A DNA stretch of 64,000 nt from Pseudevernia furfuracea (taxonomy: Eukaryota; Ascomycota; Lecanoromycetes; Lecanorales; Parmeliaceae), in contig JAIUPT010000019.1 in the NCBI GenBank assembly GCA_022315425.1, positions 186,001 to 250,000 on the forward strand. The letters are read 5' to 3'. Made by a program: the position numbers and the translations under genes. This document shows positions 10,325 through 22,300 of the stretch, piece by piece. Positions within the stretch are counted from its first letter, which is position 1. Each line of letters begins with the position of its first letter. The notes below the pieces were generated by a model. It saw nothing but the letters and a program-made list of their open reading frames with translations, searched no databases and was not told the DNA's origin.

Positions 10325-12154
10325 CTACACATCGATGCTCCCCCGCAGCCCCTCCCGCAGCCACGACAGTACCTCCCGAATCCCCTGCACCCGGTCTCCC
10401 GCCTCTTTCATCACCGTCCGCACCAGCAGCGCGGTCCCACCGCCGCTCGACCCTAGCACGCCGCCGCCCTGAGCTCTCCCGGCATCGGCCCGCCCGCCGG
10501 TCTCGCTAACGCAGAACGCGGCGGGGAGGCCTAGCGCGGCCTCGATCTCACCGAGATGGTGCACGCAGATTTGTAGGAGAAGTTTGATCTGGAAGTGCGG
10601 ATAGGTGGCAAGGGAGATGCCGCCGATGGCGAGGGAGGGAAAGGGTGCGGGAATGGGGGAGGCTTTGAAGGAAGGTTTGGCGGGGGCAGAGAGAGGATCA
10701 GGGTAAGAGAGGTACGAATGGATGGTTGTGTAGAGGATGTGATGGAGCTTGGTAAGGTGAATGTAGGCGATGAGGAGCTGGAGGGTGGCCGCTGTGTCCG
10801 GAACGGCGGAGGACGACGAAGGCGACCTGGGCGCAGTGCCGTTACTTGCTGTGGAGTACAAGTCTGGCGGATGTCTGCGAGGCGCGTGGTGAAAACCAGA
10901 GAGGTTGTGTTGGCTGCTATGCAAGGATATGGGGGTCATGCAGGCGCCTGTCGCGGTATCGTCAAAGTGGCTCGCTGTGGCGGTTGCAGCCGATACGCCA
11001 ATCCGTGTGTGGGTTTGTTGCAGGGACGCAAGGATGTCGAGGAAGGCGGTGGAGTTCTTGAGAACCTGTGCGGTGAGCTCTTCGAGCCGTTGCGCAGTGG
11101 TCGCTGCGGTTTTGCTGCTCATGGATACCTCCACGGCGTTACTAATACCCTGCAAGCTGACTTGAGTACATAGCTTCACACTGAGCTCGGACAACTGTTG
11201 CATGAATTTCTGGGAGGCATATTCCTTGGAGGGTGTTGGATCGGGCGCGGGTGCTGTAGATGGATTCATATGTCGAGTTTGTTTCGAGCTAGCGACTGGC
11301 GACGAATTATGGTCTTGAAACGTGTCTATCAAGCCTGATACATATTCAGTGCCGCTCGTATCGACGCTATAACCATCGACGGCGTCACGACCGTTATAGG
11401 GAGCTGCAGATTCACTTTGATGGTGCTGCAAGTCCTGGTGGAATGGTCCGAGATTTGTAGTCTGACTAATCGCGTCTGGCCACAGCGAATGGTGGCTATC
11501 TACATTTCCCGACTCGCTCGCGTATCCTTGACGGGCCGCAACCGATGGTACATGAGCTCCACACGTGAAAGGGCTATCACTCCAGGGCATGAAGGCAGCA
11601 AAGTCCGAGTCCGATAGGGCAGAGAAAGCAGACAATGTCAAGGTCTCTTCACTCAGGGACTTAACAGACTCGCTGGCAGTTCCAAAACCATCCGTGGAGG
11701 ACGGGACCGAGGCCAGATTCACGACACTGGGCGCAAGATTGCTGACACCAGATGCCGCAATTCGTGGCAGTGAGTGGGAGATTTGGTCATTATGATTCAG
11801 GCCCTGTTGCTGTTGCTGCTGATGTCGCGAACGCTTTCGGTGCGTAGATGTGCTACTAATCCGTGCACTCGGAGGCCAATCAATCGTCAAGCCACAATCG
11901 GGGTCTTGTTGGCTTCTGGTAGATCCAGTGGAAGCGCGGTGGTGACTTGCTCCCCCACGAGAAGTAACAGCGTGCCTCCTTAAGGGCGGCCTTCCTACCC
12001 TTTTTGGGGCGCTGTAAATGCATCCGGCTTTTGCAGCACGACATCTGTTGCACTCCCCCGATCCCTCATCGAGAATACATCGCACTTTTTGCCCGCGACA
12101 CAGGTCGCACGCAGCTCGCTTGACTCCCTGATTATTCGCCAGGGTGAGCCGCAT
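10325..12154 (-). CDS. Zn2Cys6 transcription factor, AflR-like
   Basis: Fungal binuclear zinc-cluster regulator of 609 residues in one exon. The DNA-binding domain is at residues about 15-50: CDLCRGQKVRC, then ECNRCRAAKAGC, giving the six cysteines, followed by a basic linker (PKRVGRPPLRRH). The loop between the cysteine halves is longer than usual (ILDEGSGE). A polyglutamine run (about residues 112-118) and long Ser/Thr/Pro-rich segments fill the middle. The C-terminal third has a helical region (LQLLIAYIHLTKLHHILY and FQIKLLLQICVHHLGEIE) like the C-terminal domain of AflR-type cluster regulators. Such proteins usually control a neighbouring metabolite cluster; here the nearest candidates are the amidohydrolase, an SDR remnant and a dead HR-PKS, so it may now be an orphan. 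The ORF itself appears intact. Confidence 0.88.
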   Translation of the reverse strand: MRLTLANNQGVKRAACDLCRGQKVRCILDEGSGECNRCRAAKAGCIYSAPKRVGRPPLRRHAVTSRGGASHHRASTGSTRSQQDPDCGLTIDWPPSARISSTSTHRKRSRHQQQQQQGLNHNDQISHSLPRIAASGVSNLAPSVVNLASVPSSTDGFGTASESVKSLSEETLTLSAFSALSDSDFAAFMPWSDSPFTCGAHVPSVAARQGYASESGNVDSHHSLWPDAISQTTNLGPFHQDLQHHQSESAAPYNGRDAVDGYSVDTSGTEYVSGLIDTFQDHNSSPVASSKQTRHMNPSTAPAPDPTPSKEYASQKFMQQLSELSVKLCTQVSLQGISNAVEVSMSSKTAATTAQRLEELTAQVLKNSTAFLDILASLQQTHTRIGVSAATATASHFDDTATGACMTPISLHSSQHNLSGFHHAPRRHPPDLYSTASNGTAPRSPSSSSAVPDTAATLQLLIAYIHLTKLHHILYTTIHSYLSYPDPLSAPAKPSFKASPIPAPFPSLAIGGISLATYPHFQIKLLLQICVHHLGEIEAALGLPAAFCVSETGGRADAGRAQGGGVLGSSGGGTALLVRTVMKEAGDRVQGIREVLSWLREGLRGSIDV

Positions 12155-12776
12155 AATTTGGCAGTGGTATGAGCAAGTCCAACAGCTCCAAGAATGTTAA
12201 CTTGAAGCATTTCGAGTGGTTGCGCAGACAGCCTTGCAATCCTCAAACTGCGGGGCTGCAGCCGTACGGGACGAGGTCGGGCTTACTTGATGCTGACTGC
12301 TGTTAGACATCTGTTGTATTACATGTGCTTATCTTCTCCGCAGCACCCCTGGGTCAAACAAATTTTGCGATCAGCAATGTAGCACGGGTTACAATTGTAA
12401 TTTTGGGGCAAATAAACTCCAAAACACTCGAAACGTTGCAGGTTCGCATCATCCTCCAAGCCACCTGTGCGGCTGACCTGGCCAGAACGCCGTCGACTCC
12501 TCGTGCCTTCTAGAAAAGAAAAAAAAAGAGTGGGTCAAAAGGATCTCAAGGATTGCGAGAATAAGAAAAGATTACGCAACTACTACCTGTTACCGCAGTC
12601 GAACCCGGTTTCTGCATCCATTCCCACCAAGATTACATCTTATAGCCCTCCTTCTTTTCTAGTACCTCTTCTCTTCTCTCACACCCTTTAGATTGCTGCT
12701 CCTAGCTCCCTGCTGTTTGTATTATTGGATACTATAATGCAACAAGTGGTCTCATGGGAGTATCCCTCGCGCGCGC
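12155..12776. other. Intergenic region upstream of the regulator
   Basis: Probable promoter and 5' leader of the Zn2Cys6 gene. It contains an A-rich run near 12520 and pyrimidine-rich tracts near 12650-12690, but I see no gene. Confidence 0.4.
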
Positions 12777-13011
12777 TAACCCGATTAGGTAAAAACCTCG
12801 CACATGGCTGAAATCTCATGACCGCAGGGCCGCAATGAACTGCAACGGCTATATGACTGCATGACTGCAATAGCTACATAACTGCAATGAACTGCAGTGA
12901 CTAAAATCCCATAACCGCGAAATGAACTGCAATGGCTACACTCGTAGAATCTATCATAAAGCTTCTCGGCCCTACTTCGAATATGTGCGAGGTTTTTACC
13001 TAATCGGGTTA
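12777..13011. mobile_element. MITE with 27-bp terminal inverted repeats
   Basis: A 231-bp element, 12779-13009. It starts ACCCGATTAGGTAAAAACCT and continues to CGCACAT; its right end (12983-13009) is the exact reverse complement. Both sides carry the dinucleotide TA (12777-12778 and 13010-13011), the target duplication of Tc1/mariner/Fot1 DNA transposons. It has no coding capacity. The interior holds several imperfect copies of a unit around GAACTGCAATGGCTAC. Seen directly; the superfamily assignment is inferred from the TA target site. Confidence 0.85.
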
Positions 13012-13059
13012 GAGTAGCGCGCGGGGGGGAACTAATCAAAAACGAAAATGGGGTGTCAA

Positions 13060-13401
13060 TGTATCGAAATAGATCTATGGTGGGACAAGAAACAAGAAAA
13101 CACGAACAACTCAGTAAGCTGCAGGTAGAAGGATGATGTAGAATCTACGGAAGCCTTTGGCAGGAAGGAATATCCTTCCGCCAAGAAGCTATGCTATATA
13201 AGGCTAGCTGGAAAAGACTTCTCGGAAGCACCTTCCAACGGAGGGGTGTCAATGTATCAAAGTGATGTATCAGTTCCCTTAATAATCTGGGTAGCAGGAA
13301 TGTAGACTTTACATAAGGGATGAAAACTCTGCGTGTCAAGGCTCGCTTAGTCTTCCAACTCTCATAGAAGAATGCTGTCATGCTATTGGTTGATTCCAAC
13401 A
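13060..13401 (-). mobile_element. Copia-like LTR relic
   Basis: Read on the minus strand this stretch starts TGTTGGAATCAACC at 13401 and ends CGATACA at 13060, the TG...CA ends of an LTR, with a TATA-like GCCTTATATAGC inside. The phrase GATACATTGACACCCC (minus strand) occurs both at the end and again near 13243-13258, so the true LTR end is uncertain. No 5-bp target duplication is visible. Probably an old solo LTR or truncated element. Confidence 0.45.
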
Positions 13402-14719
13402 GATATCTTCACATGTACTCGGGAGTTTGGACACGGATGGTATCACACTGGTGATTGTCGGTTGCGCCAAATGGATGCCAAGTGCAAAAGTGGGCCGGAG
13501 TAATTTGGCGGAACTGCGGACTTACTCTTGGGGTATGCAAGTAAGCAACTTCGGTACCGATACGGTCCTATCATACATCCTGTTTCGCGTGCAATGCAAA
13601 AGAGATATTAAGCCCACTCCACACTCGAATTAGAGGGCCTATGTACGCTCACACACACTCACATACATATACGGAATTGCTTATCCATCCATGGGTGTAT
13701 TCTCGTAGCGTATAGAAGACTTCGCGAGGAAAGTAGGTCGTTCATACACGATTCCAGATTTTGCGCTGTGAGCTTAATATCGAATTGTCACAGGCAACTC
13801 TCCGAGCTCCAAGTCCTCAGATACCAAGAAGAAGGAGACAAGTAAACAATAAGACCAAGAAAGATGGGAAACCACATAGATCTTACTTGGGATACTTGAC
13901 GAGTATGCAGGTGTCTATCTAGCATTCGTCGTCCTCGAAAGTTTAGTGATTTACTATGACGACAATTTCTCTTGGATGTATAGATTTCGATACACGAGTC
14001 TGATAGCCCTGATACGCTTTTCGGCTGCAAGATAACCCTGCTCAGATTGTCGTTTGTTCATCCAGCATTATTTGGTCGCTTTGCAGCAGAATGCCGAGTC
14101 GAGACCGACTTCAGAAATCACTTGGCCCATTCTCAAATTAAGCAGTTGTATCGTATGTATTCTATACGGCGTCTTGTTTCAACTGGACTTCTACTTGATC
14201 GCTGTAAAAAAGGGTAGAAACTCCGAATAGTAAATAGTAAATCCGGTGCGTGCCCCTGATTTCGACCATCATCTTCTGCACTAAATGAGTTTGTAATCTG
14301 CTTAGTAAGTAACGTGGATAACGTAATCCTTGTTTAAGAGAAGGCACGGGTTTGCTAACCGCTAGACTAGAGCAAAAGGTGATCACTGAGGATAAGTCAC
14401 TAGAATGGACTATATATATCAGTTGTAGACTTGCTAGCGTACGACCGCTCGCCCATCTGTTTAGTGATGATACCTTGGTCTAGTAATCCCGCACCTTCAA
14501 CTTGCACATGAAAACGAAATGCCATATCAATACTACCAGAAAACAGGGCCGACTTCGTTGGTACCTTGACGACAATCTCACCAAATCAATGTTAGATTTC
14601 CCCTCTCAAAAACCAGAATTCCGATCTTACCCTACAAATCGAAGAGGTCTATTATATATGCACAAGAAGGAACTACGAATACTGTGATTTCTACCATTCC
14701 CCGAATCAAAACAGTCTCA
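13402..14719. other. AT-rich intergenic region
   Basis: About 1.3 kb with no convincing gene. Short frames on both strands lack family motifs and appear to be chance. Confidence 0.4.
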
Positions 14720-15099
14720 ATGCCCTCCATCGCGGGCCAATCTGTCCTAGTCATTGGCGGCTCCGCAGGCATCGGTGCGGCCGTTGCCAAACTCGTTGCA
14801 TTCGAGGGTTCAAGTGTAGCAATTGCCTCATCCAACGCCACTCGGTTACCAAAACTCTTGCTCTGGAACTGGCTCCAACGATGCGCGTCAATCTGGTCAG
14901 CCCGGGGGCTACGGAGACTACGCACTGGGATTCGGATGAGGGTGTGCGGAGAATGATCCGGGAGAAGTTGCTGAATGAGGCTCTTTTAGGCAAGATTGGT
15001 AGCGCCGAGGAGATTGCCGAGACATATAATTCCCTGATGAAAGGCTCGAACGTTACCGGGACCAACATTCAATCGAGCGGGGGATGGCTGCTCCAGTAG
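14720..15099 (+). pseudogene. Short-chain dehydrogenase with its core deleted
   Basis: The N-terminal cofactor-binding part is present: from ATG 14720 the protein reads SVLVIGGSAGIGAAVAKLV (Rossmann GxxxGIG) and continues to IASSNATRL. It then jumps, with a frame change near 14850, to TKTLALELAPTMRVNLVSPG and continues to NVTGTNIQSSGGWLLQ at the normal C-terminus. About 100 residues, including the catalytic Ser and the YxxxK motif, are absent. The remaining frame after the junction is open to the TAG at 15097. The gap is in the protein itself, not an intron. It lies 1.3 kb upstream of the dead HR-PKS on the same strand and was probably a tailoring enzyme of that cluster. Confidence 0.8.
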
Positions 15100-16379
15100 A
15101 AGGAGCGTTGTTGTCTTCGTGAACAATCGAACAGAGGTGACCTCTAGATGGGTACTGTGTTCTTCGAGTTTGTTTTTGCGCTGCAGGCTTCAACTTTCTA
15201 ATATATAATAAAGTTGAATGACGAAATTGGTACAGAATCGAATCTCTCACTCGATTTTTTTTTAAAAAAAACACCTGAAGCCTTGACCAATATCAATCGT
15301 AAGGCTCATAGTGAGCAATCTTTTTTGAATCGGTAGGCTACATGAAAAACTGCGATTAGTATGGGAACTGGAGAGGTAAGAGATGACGGAAAGAGGGGAC
15401 TCGTAAAAATAGCCACAAGGCAGTAAAATGCCGGATAGAAGTAAGAACGAATGGCTACCGGATCACATTATGCCCTCAAAGCGCCAAAACTCCCGTCCGG
15501 CTCGTGGTCTTGTCGGAGGACCCTATTCACACACGTACAATTTCTCCCGAACTTATCTAGCCGATCAAATACGAAAGACTCTGCTTTTCCCTCAAATGAT
15601 GACAATCGGCATCAACCAACCGGTTGATAGATAGCACCACCAAGCATCCTGCTTTGGCTAGCTAGCAGAAGTGTGGCCGTAGACCGGCGGAAGAGCGAAA
15701 GCACAAAGCCGCTGCGGGGGTGTCAATTCTACGTAAGGAAGTGACGCAGCACTGCGTCAGTCGATCAGAAAACGCGTAGAGGAAGCAGGGTGCGGAAGCT
15801 GGAGTCTACAGGTCCGCAAAACAAGGGGTTGTGAAAGCGGAGTTATCAAAGGATATTCGGTGCGACATTGAACCTGTTCCACTCTATCAGTAACTGCGCC
15901 ATACTAATCTGCCTCAGCAGTCCAACGTTGTTTTTGCTTGGAAAGTCCGGCTGGAGTATCTGATCGGTCCGGCGTTTGATATGGTCGGATTTTTCTACCC
16001 ATCTACTTTAGTCAGCCCGCTTACTTTGGTATTCGGAAAAAGGATCGCCGCTTCAGGTACAGTTCGCATTGGTTCCCTTAACCGGGAACTACCAGCGTTA
16101 CGTGCAAGAGCTTAATAATCCATCGATGAGAGGGTAATGCACGGAGTAGATGCCCTGAGTACTACGATGGTATGTTACGGCAAATCATTTCTGCGCATTG
16201 AAACCCTACCTTAACTCCGCTTTATGGACCCAAGGACTCAAGTGAAAGTTGTACCTGTAATAAGATAAAGGGAATCTCTATCAAACTCGAAATACACCGT
16301 GTATTTCCCGTTTGTCTCCCTCAACTGCAGGAAAGGGCGACGGTGTCCTAAAGCTCCTCAACGTACAACTTTGCCGACC
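15100..16379. other. Intergenic region upstream of the PKS relic
   Basis: Presumed former promoter region. I see no gene or repeat, apart from a T/A run near 15256. Confidence 0.4.
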
Positions 16380-19300
16380 ATGGATCTCAACGTGCCTATT
16401 GCTGTTATAGGCATGAGCTGCAGATTCTTAGGAGATGTGAGAAATCCGGAAGACTTATGGCAGCTATGTGCAAATGGAAGAAGTGGCTATAGTGGAATAC
16501 CCCTTTCTAGATTCAATAGAGACAGCGTCTATCATCCGAATCCAGAGAAGGTGGACTCAGTACGTATTGACCAATATACTTTTTCTGGCCTGAAAAGCCA
16601 CAAAACATGGCACACTGATGGCATTGGATGCAGTCAAACGTGATTGGAGGCCATTTTCTCGATGAGGACGTAGGCTTCTTTGACGCGGGCTTCTTTAATC
16701 TCTCGTCTGAAGCAGCTTCGGTGAGAAGGCCCTGTGACTGCTGCACTTCAGACAAGTGCTGACAATTTGGCAGGCTTTAGACCCTCAGTTTCGATTACAA
16801 TTGGAAGCAACTTATGAGGCATTTGAGAGTGGTGAGAAACTTAACTGCGAAATCCACTATCATGCGACTCGTTGACCAACCTTTACAGCTGGTATCACCA
16901 TACAGGATGTCGCTGGATCAATTACGTCCTTTTTCGGTGGTGCTTTCTTCAAAGACTATAGTGATGCGCAATTAAGAGACCCCGACACACTACCCCGGCT
17001 ACTGCTGTTAGGGGCTGGTTCTGCGATGGCATCAAATCGAATATCGCACTTCTATGACTTGCGGGGTGCAAGCATGACAATTGACACCGGTTGTTCCACA
17101 ACTCTCACAGCTCTACACCTGGCATGTCAGAGTCTTCAAACAGGAAAATCCAGCATGTCGATTGTGGGTGGGGCTAACGTGATGCTCAATCCCGACAATT
17201 TTTTGATCATGTCAAGTATATCGTAGGTCAGATCGATACGACTCCAATGCCTTGTAACGGAAGCTCTAGACTTCTTGGCAAAACTGGAAAGTCTTTTGCC
17301 TTTGATAGCCGAGCTGGGGGATATGGCCGTGGTGAAGGATCGGCTACTGTCATTCTGAAACGATTAGATGACGCACTGCGAGATGGAGACGCTGTCCGAG
17401 CCATTATTCGGGCCAGTAGCATTAATCAAGATGGGAAGACTGAAACGGTGACTACACCGAGCCAGGAAGCTCAGGAGGAGCTTATCCGCTCGTGCTATGA
17501 AAGAGCCGGGCTCGATCCATCGCAGGTACTGGTGACCCGATAGAGGCTAGGGCAGTCGCATCAGTTTTTAAAAGTACGAGATCACGCAAGCAGCCTCTCC
17601 GAATTGGATCCGTGAAGACCAATGTTGGCCACACGGAGACTACGAGTGGACTTGCGAGCATAATAAAAGTCACTTTGGCACTCGAGAAAGGCAAAATCCC
17701 ACCTAGTGCCAATTTCGAGAAACCAAATGAAAAGACACACCTTGATGAATGGCATCCAAAGGTCCATTCGCCATTCCTGTCAGTTTGAAGATCGAGTTGC
17801 TAACTTTCAATAGGTGCCCACACGACTTGAAGAGTGGCCCGAAGGGACAGACGTCCGACGTGCTTCGATCAACAACTTTGGGTATGGTGGTGCCGATGCC
17901 CACGTTGTTATGCAAGATCACCAGTCATTCATATGGTCCCGATCTTCCAAGAACATCACAAACTGTGTGACAAACGGCGTCAATGGTGTGAATGGCGTGA
18001 CCGGATACCACAAACTACAACCGCCCCGCATCGGTGCTAAAGATGAATAAGCCTGTTCAGCAATGGTGTCTAACTTGAGAGATCATCTTTTGAAAACAAA
18101 AGTGGAGGATGAGGAGAAATTCTTCGCCAGTCTGGCATACACTCTGGGCCAGCGCCGATCTTTGTTCCCCTGGGTTGCTGCGCAGCCGGCGGCTAGCCTA
18201 AAAGAGCTTGTCAAGGCTAGCGAGGCTGGTAGAATGAAGCCCAGTCGGAGGGGAGAAAACTGCCCTCGACTTGGCTACGTCTACACTGGCCAAGGCGCAC
18301 AATGGTATGCAATGGGAAGGGAGTTAATTGAAGTGTATCCCGTGTTCAAAGATCGCCTTTTGGAAGCTGATGGATACCTGAAGGAGTTCGGTGCAACGTG
18401 GTCATTGATCGGTGCGTATTTCCCACTCGAACTTGAACTAGCAAAGAAGAAGAGCTGATAGCGAGACAGATGAACTGATGCGGGACGAGGAGACTAGTCG
18501 TGTCAATAATACAAATCTCGGCACTCCGCTTTGCGTGGCGCTTCAGATCGCCTTAGCACGACTGCTTCAGTCATGGGGTATCACTGCGAATGCCGTGACC
18601 AGCCATTCAAGCGGTGAGATGGCAGCAGGCTGTGCAGTTGGAGCCCTAAGCCTCAGGTCCACCATGGCCAGTGTATTCTTCCGCGGCGAGATGTGTGCAG
18701 GCATGACAACCGTAGTTGAGCGCAAGGGGGCCATGGTTGCCGTCGGTTTAGGGGTAGAAAGATTGAAGCCGTATCTTGCCCGCATTTCCTCAGGCCAGCT
18801 CGTGGCGGCATGTCTGAACAGCCCACAAAGCACCACTTTCTCCGGCGATGCCTCGGCGGTAGAGGAGCTGGAGGCAATGCTTAAAGCAGAGCAAATATTT
18901 CAAACGTCTCGACGGCGAATTGAGCGATATCGTATATGTATCGCCCACGACGGGCCGGCGCATGACGTCGCTGAAGGAGATCAGCAACCCGCAGCATTCG
19001 GTAGACAGTCTGGTCAATCCCGTCCGATTCATCGAAGCCTTCCGCAACATGTGCTTTGGCGAGGATACAAGTGCTGCTGCGGTGGATGTTGTGATTGACG
19101 TCGGACCTCATGGCGCCCTTTCAGGACCTATCAACGAAATTATGGCAACCCTCCCTGAATTCGACCACGCTGACATCTCATATCTGACGTGTCTGGTGCG
19201 CAAGAACAATGCCGTGTCGACAATGCAAGCGCTGGCATGCGAGTTGCTGCGCAAAGGATACCCCATTGACATGGAAGCTGTAAACTTTCCGTTTGGACGC

Positions 19301-22300
19301 AACAAGCACCATGTTGGCGTACTCCACGACCTCCCATACTACCCCTGGAATCACGGGACCCGCTACTGGAGAGAGTCACGTGCCAACAAAGCACTCAGGC
19401 AACGACAGGGGCGGCCGCACGATCTACTAGGGTCAACGGCGTTAGGCTGCAACATGCTGGCCCCGTCGTGGAGGCACGTGATTCGGGTAGCCGACCTCCC
19501 ATGGGTTCGTGACCACGTTGTGCAAGGCAAAATCGTCTACCCCGGCGCTGGTTACCTGTGCATGGCCATTGAGGGAGCATACCAATACCAAAAGAAGCAG
19601 CAGAAACAGATTCGAGGCCATCAACTGCGCGATGTCAACATTCTCCAGGCCCTAATTGTGCCCGAATCTGCGGACGGCATCGAAGTCCAACTCACGTTGC
19701 GTCCTTGTAGCACTAAAGACCTCTCGGCCACAGGCTGGGAGGAATTCCAGGTCTGTGCCGTCTCACCCGAGAACAACCGGCTAGAACATTGCAATGGCCT
19801 CATCAAGGTGGATGTTCATCGTCACCAATCATCATGGAGCGCTCCTCCCTCGACCGAAGCTGACTTCAGGATGCGGCTCGATGTGCGAGATCTCTACGCC
19901 AGTTTTCGTTACGCCGGCATCTATCATGGACCAATCTTTCAAAATTTAAAGAACATCCGCGCCAGAGAAAAGCAGTCGATTTCCTCTTTCATCGTGGCCT
20001 ATACGGCCTCCATCATGCCCAGCCGCTACCAGCACCAACATGTCCTCCACCCGACGACCCTCGACACAGTCTTCCAAGCTGCCTATACTGCGCTACCAGG
20101 AGCAGGGTCCATGACCACAAATGCCCAAAATCCCCAGATCCATCAAGCATCTCTGGGTGGCCCATGACCTCATGAGCAAGCCAGGCCATCGCTTCAGTGC
20201 CTATACCAACCTCAATCGTGCCAATGCGCAAAGCTTCGAAGGCGACATTGCCGTAGTCGATAGCGATAGTGCTAATACCGCGCCCGTTATTACTGTGGAT
20301 GGTTTTGTCTGCCAGTCCATAGGCAATGCTTCGCCTCAGCAGCCCAATTCTCCCGAAAATGAGAAGTTTGTTAGGCTTAGATGGGCTCCCGGCATCTCCT
20401 TCTTAGATACAGCCTTGTTGAAGCAACAGCTGAGTCGTCCGATTAATCCGGCCGAAGCTGAGATTTTGTTGGACCTGAGACACCTTTGTGTTTACTTCTT
20501 CACCGAGACCCTCGCGGCCCTGACCGCAGCTGACGTGCAGCAACTCGACTCGTATCTGAACGAGTTCTATGTTTGGATGATGCGTCAAGTCGAACTGGCC
20601 AGTCTAGACAAGCTGAATCCCGGCAGCTCACAGTGGAGTTCCGCTACTCCACAAGAGAGGGCGGCTTTGAAAGCCAAGGGGAGTGCTCAGAGTGTGAATG
20701 GAGAGATGGTCTGTCTCCTCGGCTCGCATCTGACAGCAATACTGAGACACCAGAGGGCGCCCTTGGAACTGATGATGGAGGACGGATTCCTGAACAGGTA
20801 CTACGAGAAATCGTTGAAGTGGGACCGCTCCACTTGGCAGCTGGGCGAGTTGACTAAGCACCTCGTACATAAGAATCCCCGAGCAAGGATACTTGAGATC
20901 GGCGCAGGAACCGGGCTTCAGTGCTCTATTGCTAAAGTCACCGGCGCCGTACCGACCGTCAAGGCCCTCAACTCTGTCAAAGATGGTGGAAGCAAGGTGT
21001 ATATCTTCCTAGGAGATATCGACCGTCCAGTCCTCAAGAGCCCAACCCCGACACAGTTTGAAGCCCTCAAGACCCTCTGTACGACATCGAATGGCATACT
21101 CTGGGTCACTCGAGGCGGTGCCCTGGATTGTGAGAACGTGGATGTCAGCCTCAGTACTGGTTTTATTCGTACTCTTAGGATGGAGTATCGTGGGAAGCGC
21201 TTGGTATCACTTGATTTAGACCTAAAGCAGGAACCGTGGAGCATGGCATCTGTTGCTACTATCACAAAAATCTTTAAGGGGACCTTTGATGATTCAGTCG
21301 ACCATGCTACCGACGACTATGAATATGCCGATCGGGGCGGCATTGTTTCTGTTCCAAGATTCCACAAAGATATCGCGCGGAACAAAATGGTGTTTCCTGA
21401 TGAAACGGAACGCCTTGTTCCTAGAATGGAGCCATTCTATCAAACTAATCGTCCCTTGCGGTTGTTCATCGGGACTCCTGGACTCCTGGACACATTAGCA
21501 TGGAAAGACGACCCAGATGCGGGGCAAGAACTTGACGCTGACATTGTCGAGGCTGAAGCAAAAGCGTTTGGCCAAAACTTCCGCGATGTTCTAATAGCGA
21601 TGGGCCAGCTGAACAGCCAAGTATGGGGCATCGAATGCTCCGGTGTCATCACTCGAGTGGGTTCAAACGCCGCAGTCCAGGGTTTCAAGCCTGGCGATCG
21701 AGTCGCAATGTTGTTGAGGGGTTTTTATGGCAATCTTGCCCGGGTGCACTGGACTAGTGTCATGCATATCCCGGATGACCTGAGCTTCGAAATAGCCGCG
21801 AGTATACTCCTCTCCTACTGTACTGCCTATCTCTCTGTTTTTGACTCAGCAAAGCTGCGAAAAGGAGAGAAAGTCCTTATCCATGCCGCATCCGGAGCAT
21901 TTGGGCAGGCCGCAGTTGTCTTGGCAAAACACATCGGTGCCGATATATTCGTGACAGTCGGAACGGAGGCCAAAAAACAATTCGTAATGAAGGCATATGG
22001 CATTCAGCCTGATCACATATTTCCCAGCAGAGACACTTCGTTTGCACCCGGTATTTTGGCGATGACACAGGGCAAAGGAGTTGATGTGGTGCTGAACTTC
22101 CTGTAAGGCCTTTTATTGCAGGAGAGTGTAAACTGTCTTGCTCCATTTGGACGCTTTGTTGAGATCGGAAAGCGTGACTTTGAGCTGAACAGTCACCTTG
22201 CACTGGGCGCCTTCACACGCGCGATATCCTTCTCTTCGATTGATCAGGCCGCTTTTGCCGACCTCAAGCCGTTCCAAATGCACCAGGTATTTGAGGAGGT

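Noticed and set aside
17223..17263. TAG after MSSIS in the KS domain as a nonsense mutation
   Set aside because: A 41-nt intron (GTAGGT...GGAAG) restores the frame to GKTGKSFAFDSRA, so this stop may be spliced out. It is short for an intron, so the case stays open and is not counted among the lesions.
17760..17815. TGA after PFLSV at the end of KS as a lesion
   Set aside because: Splicing GTCCATTCG...CAATAG gives WHPKVPTRLEEWP, the normal family sequence.
18395..18460. Stops after ATWSLIG in the MAT domain as lesions
   Set aside because: An intron from GTGCGT to AAGAAGAG joins ATWSLI to ADSETDELMRDEETSRVN in frame, as expected for this domain.
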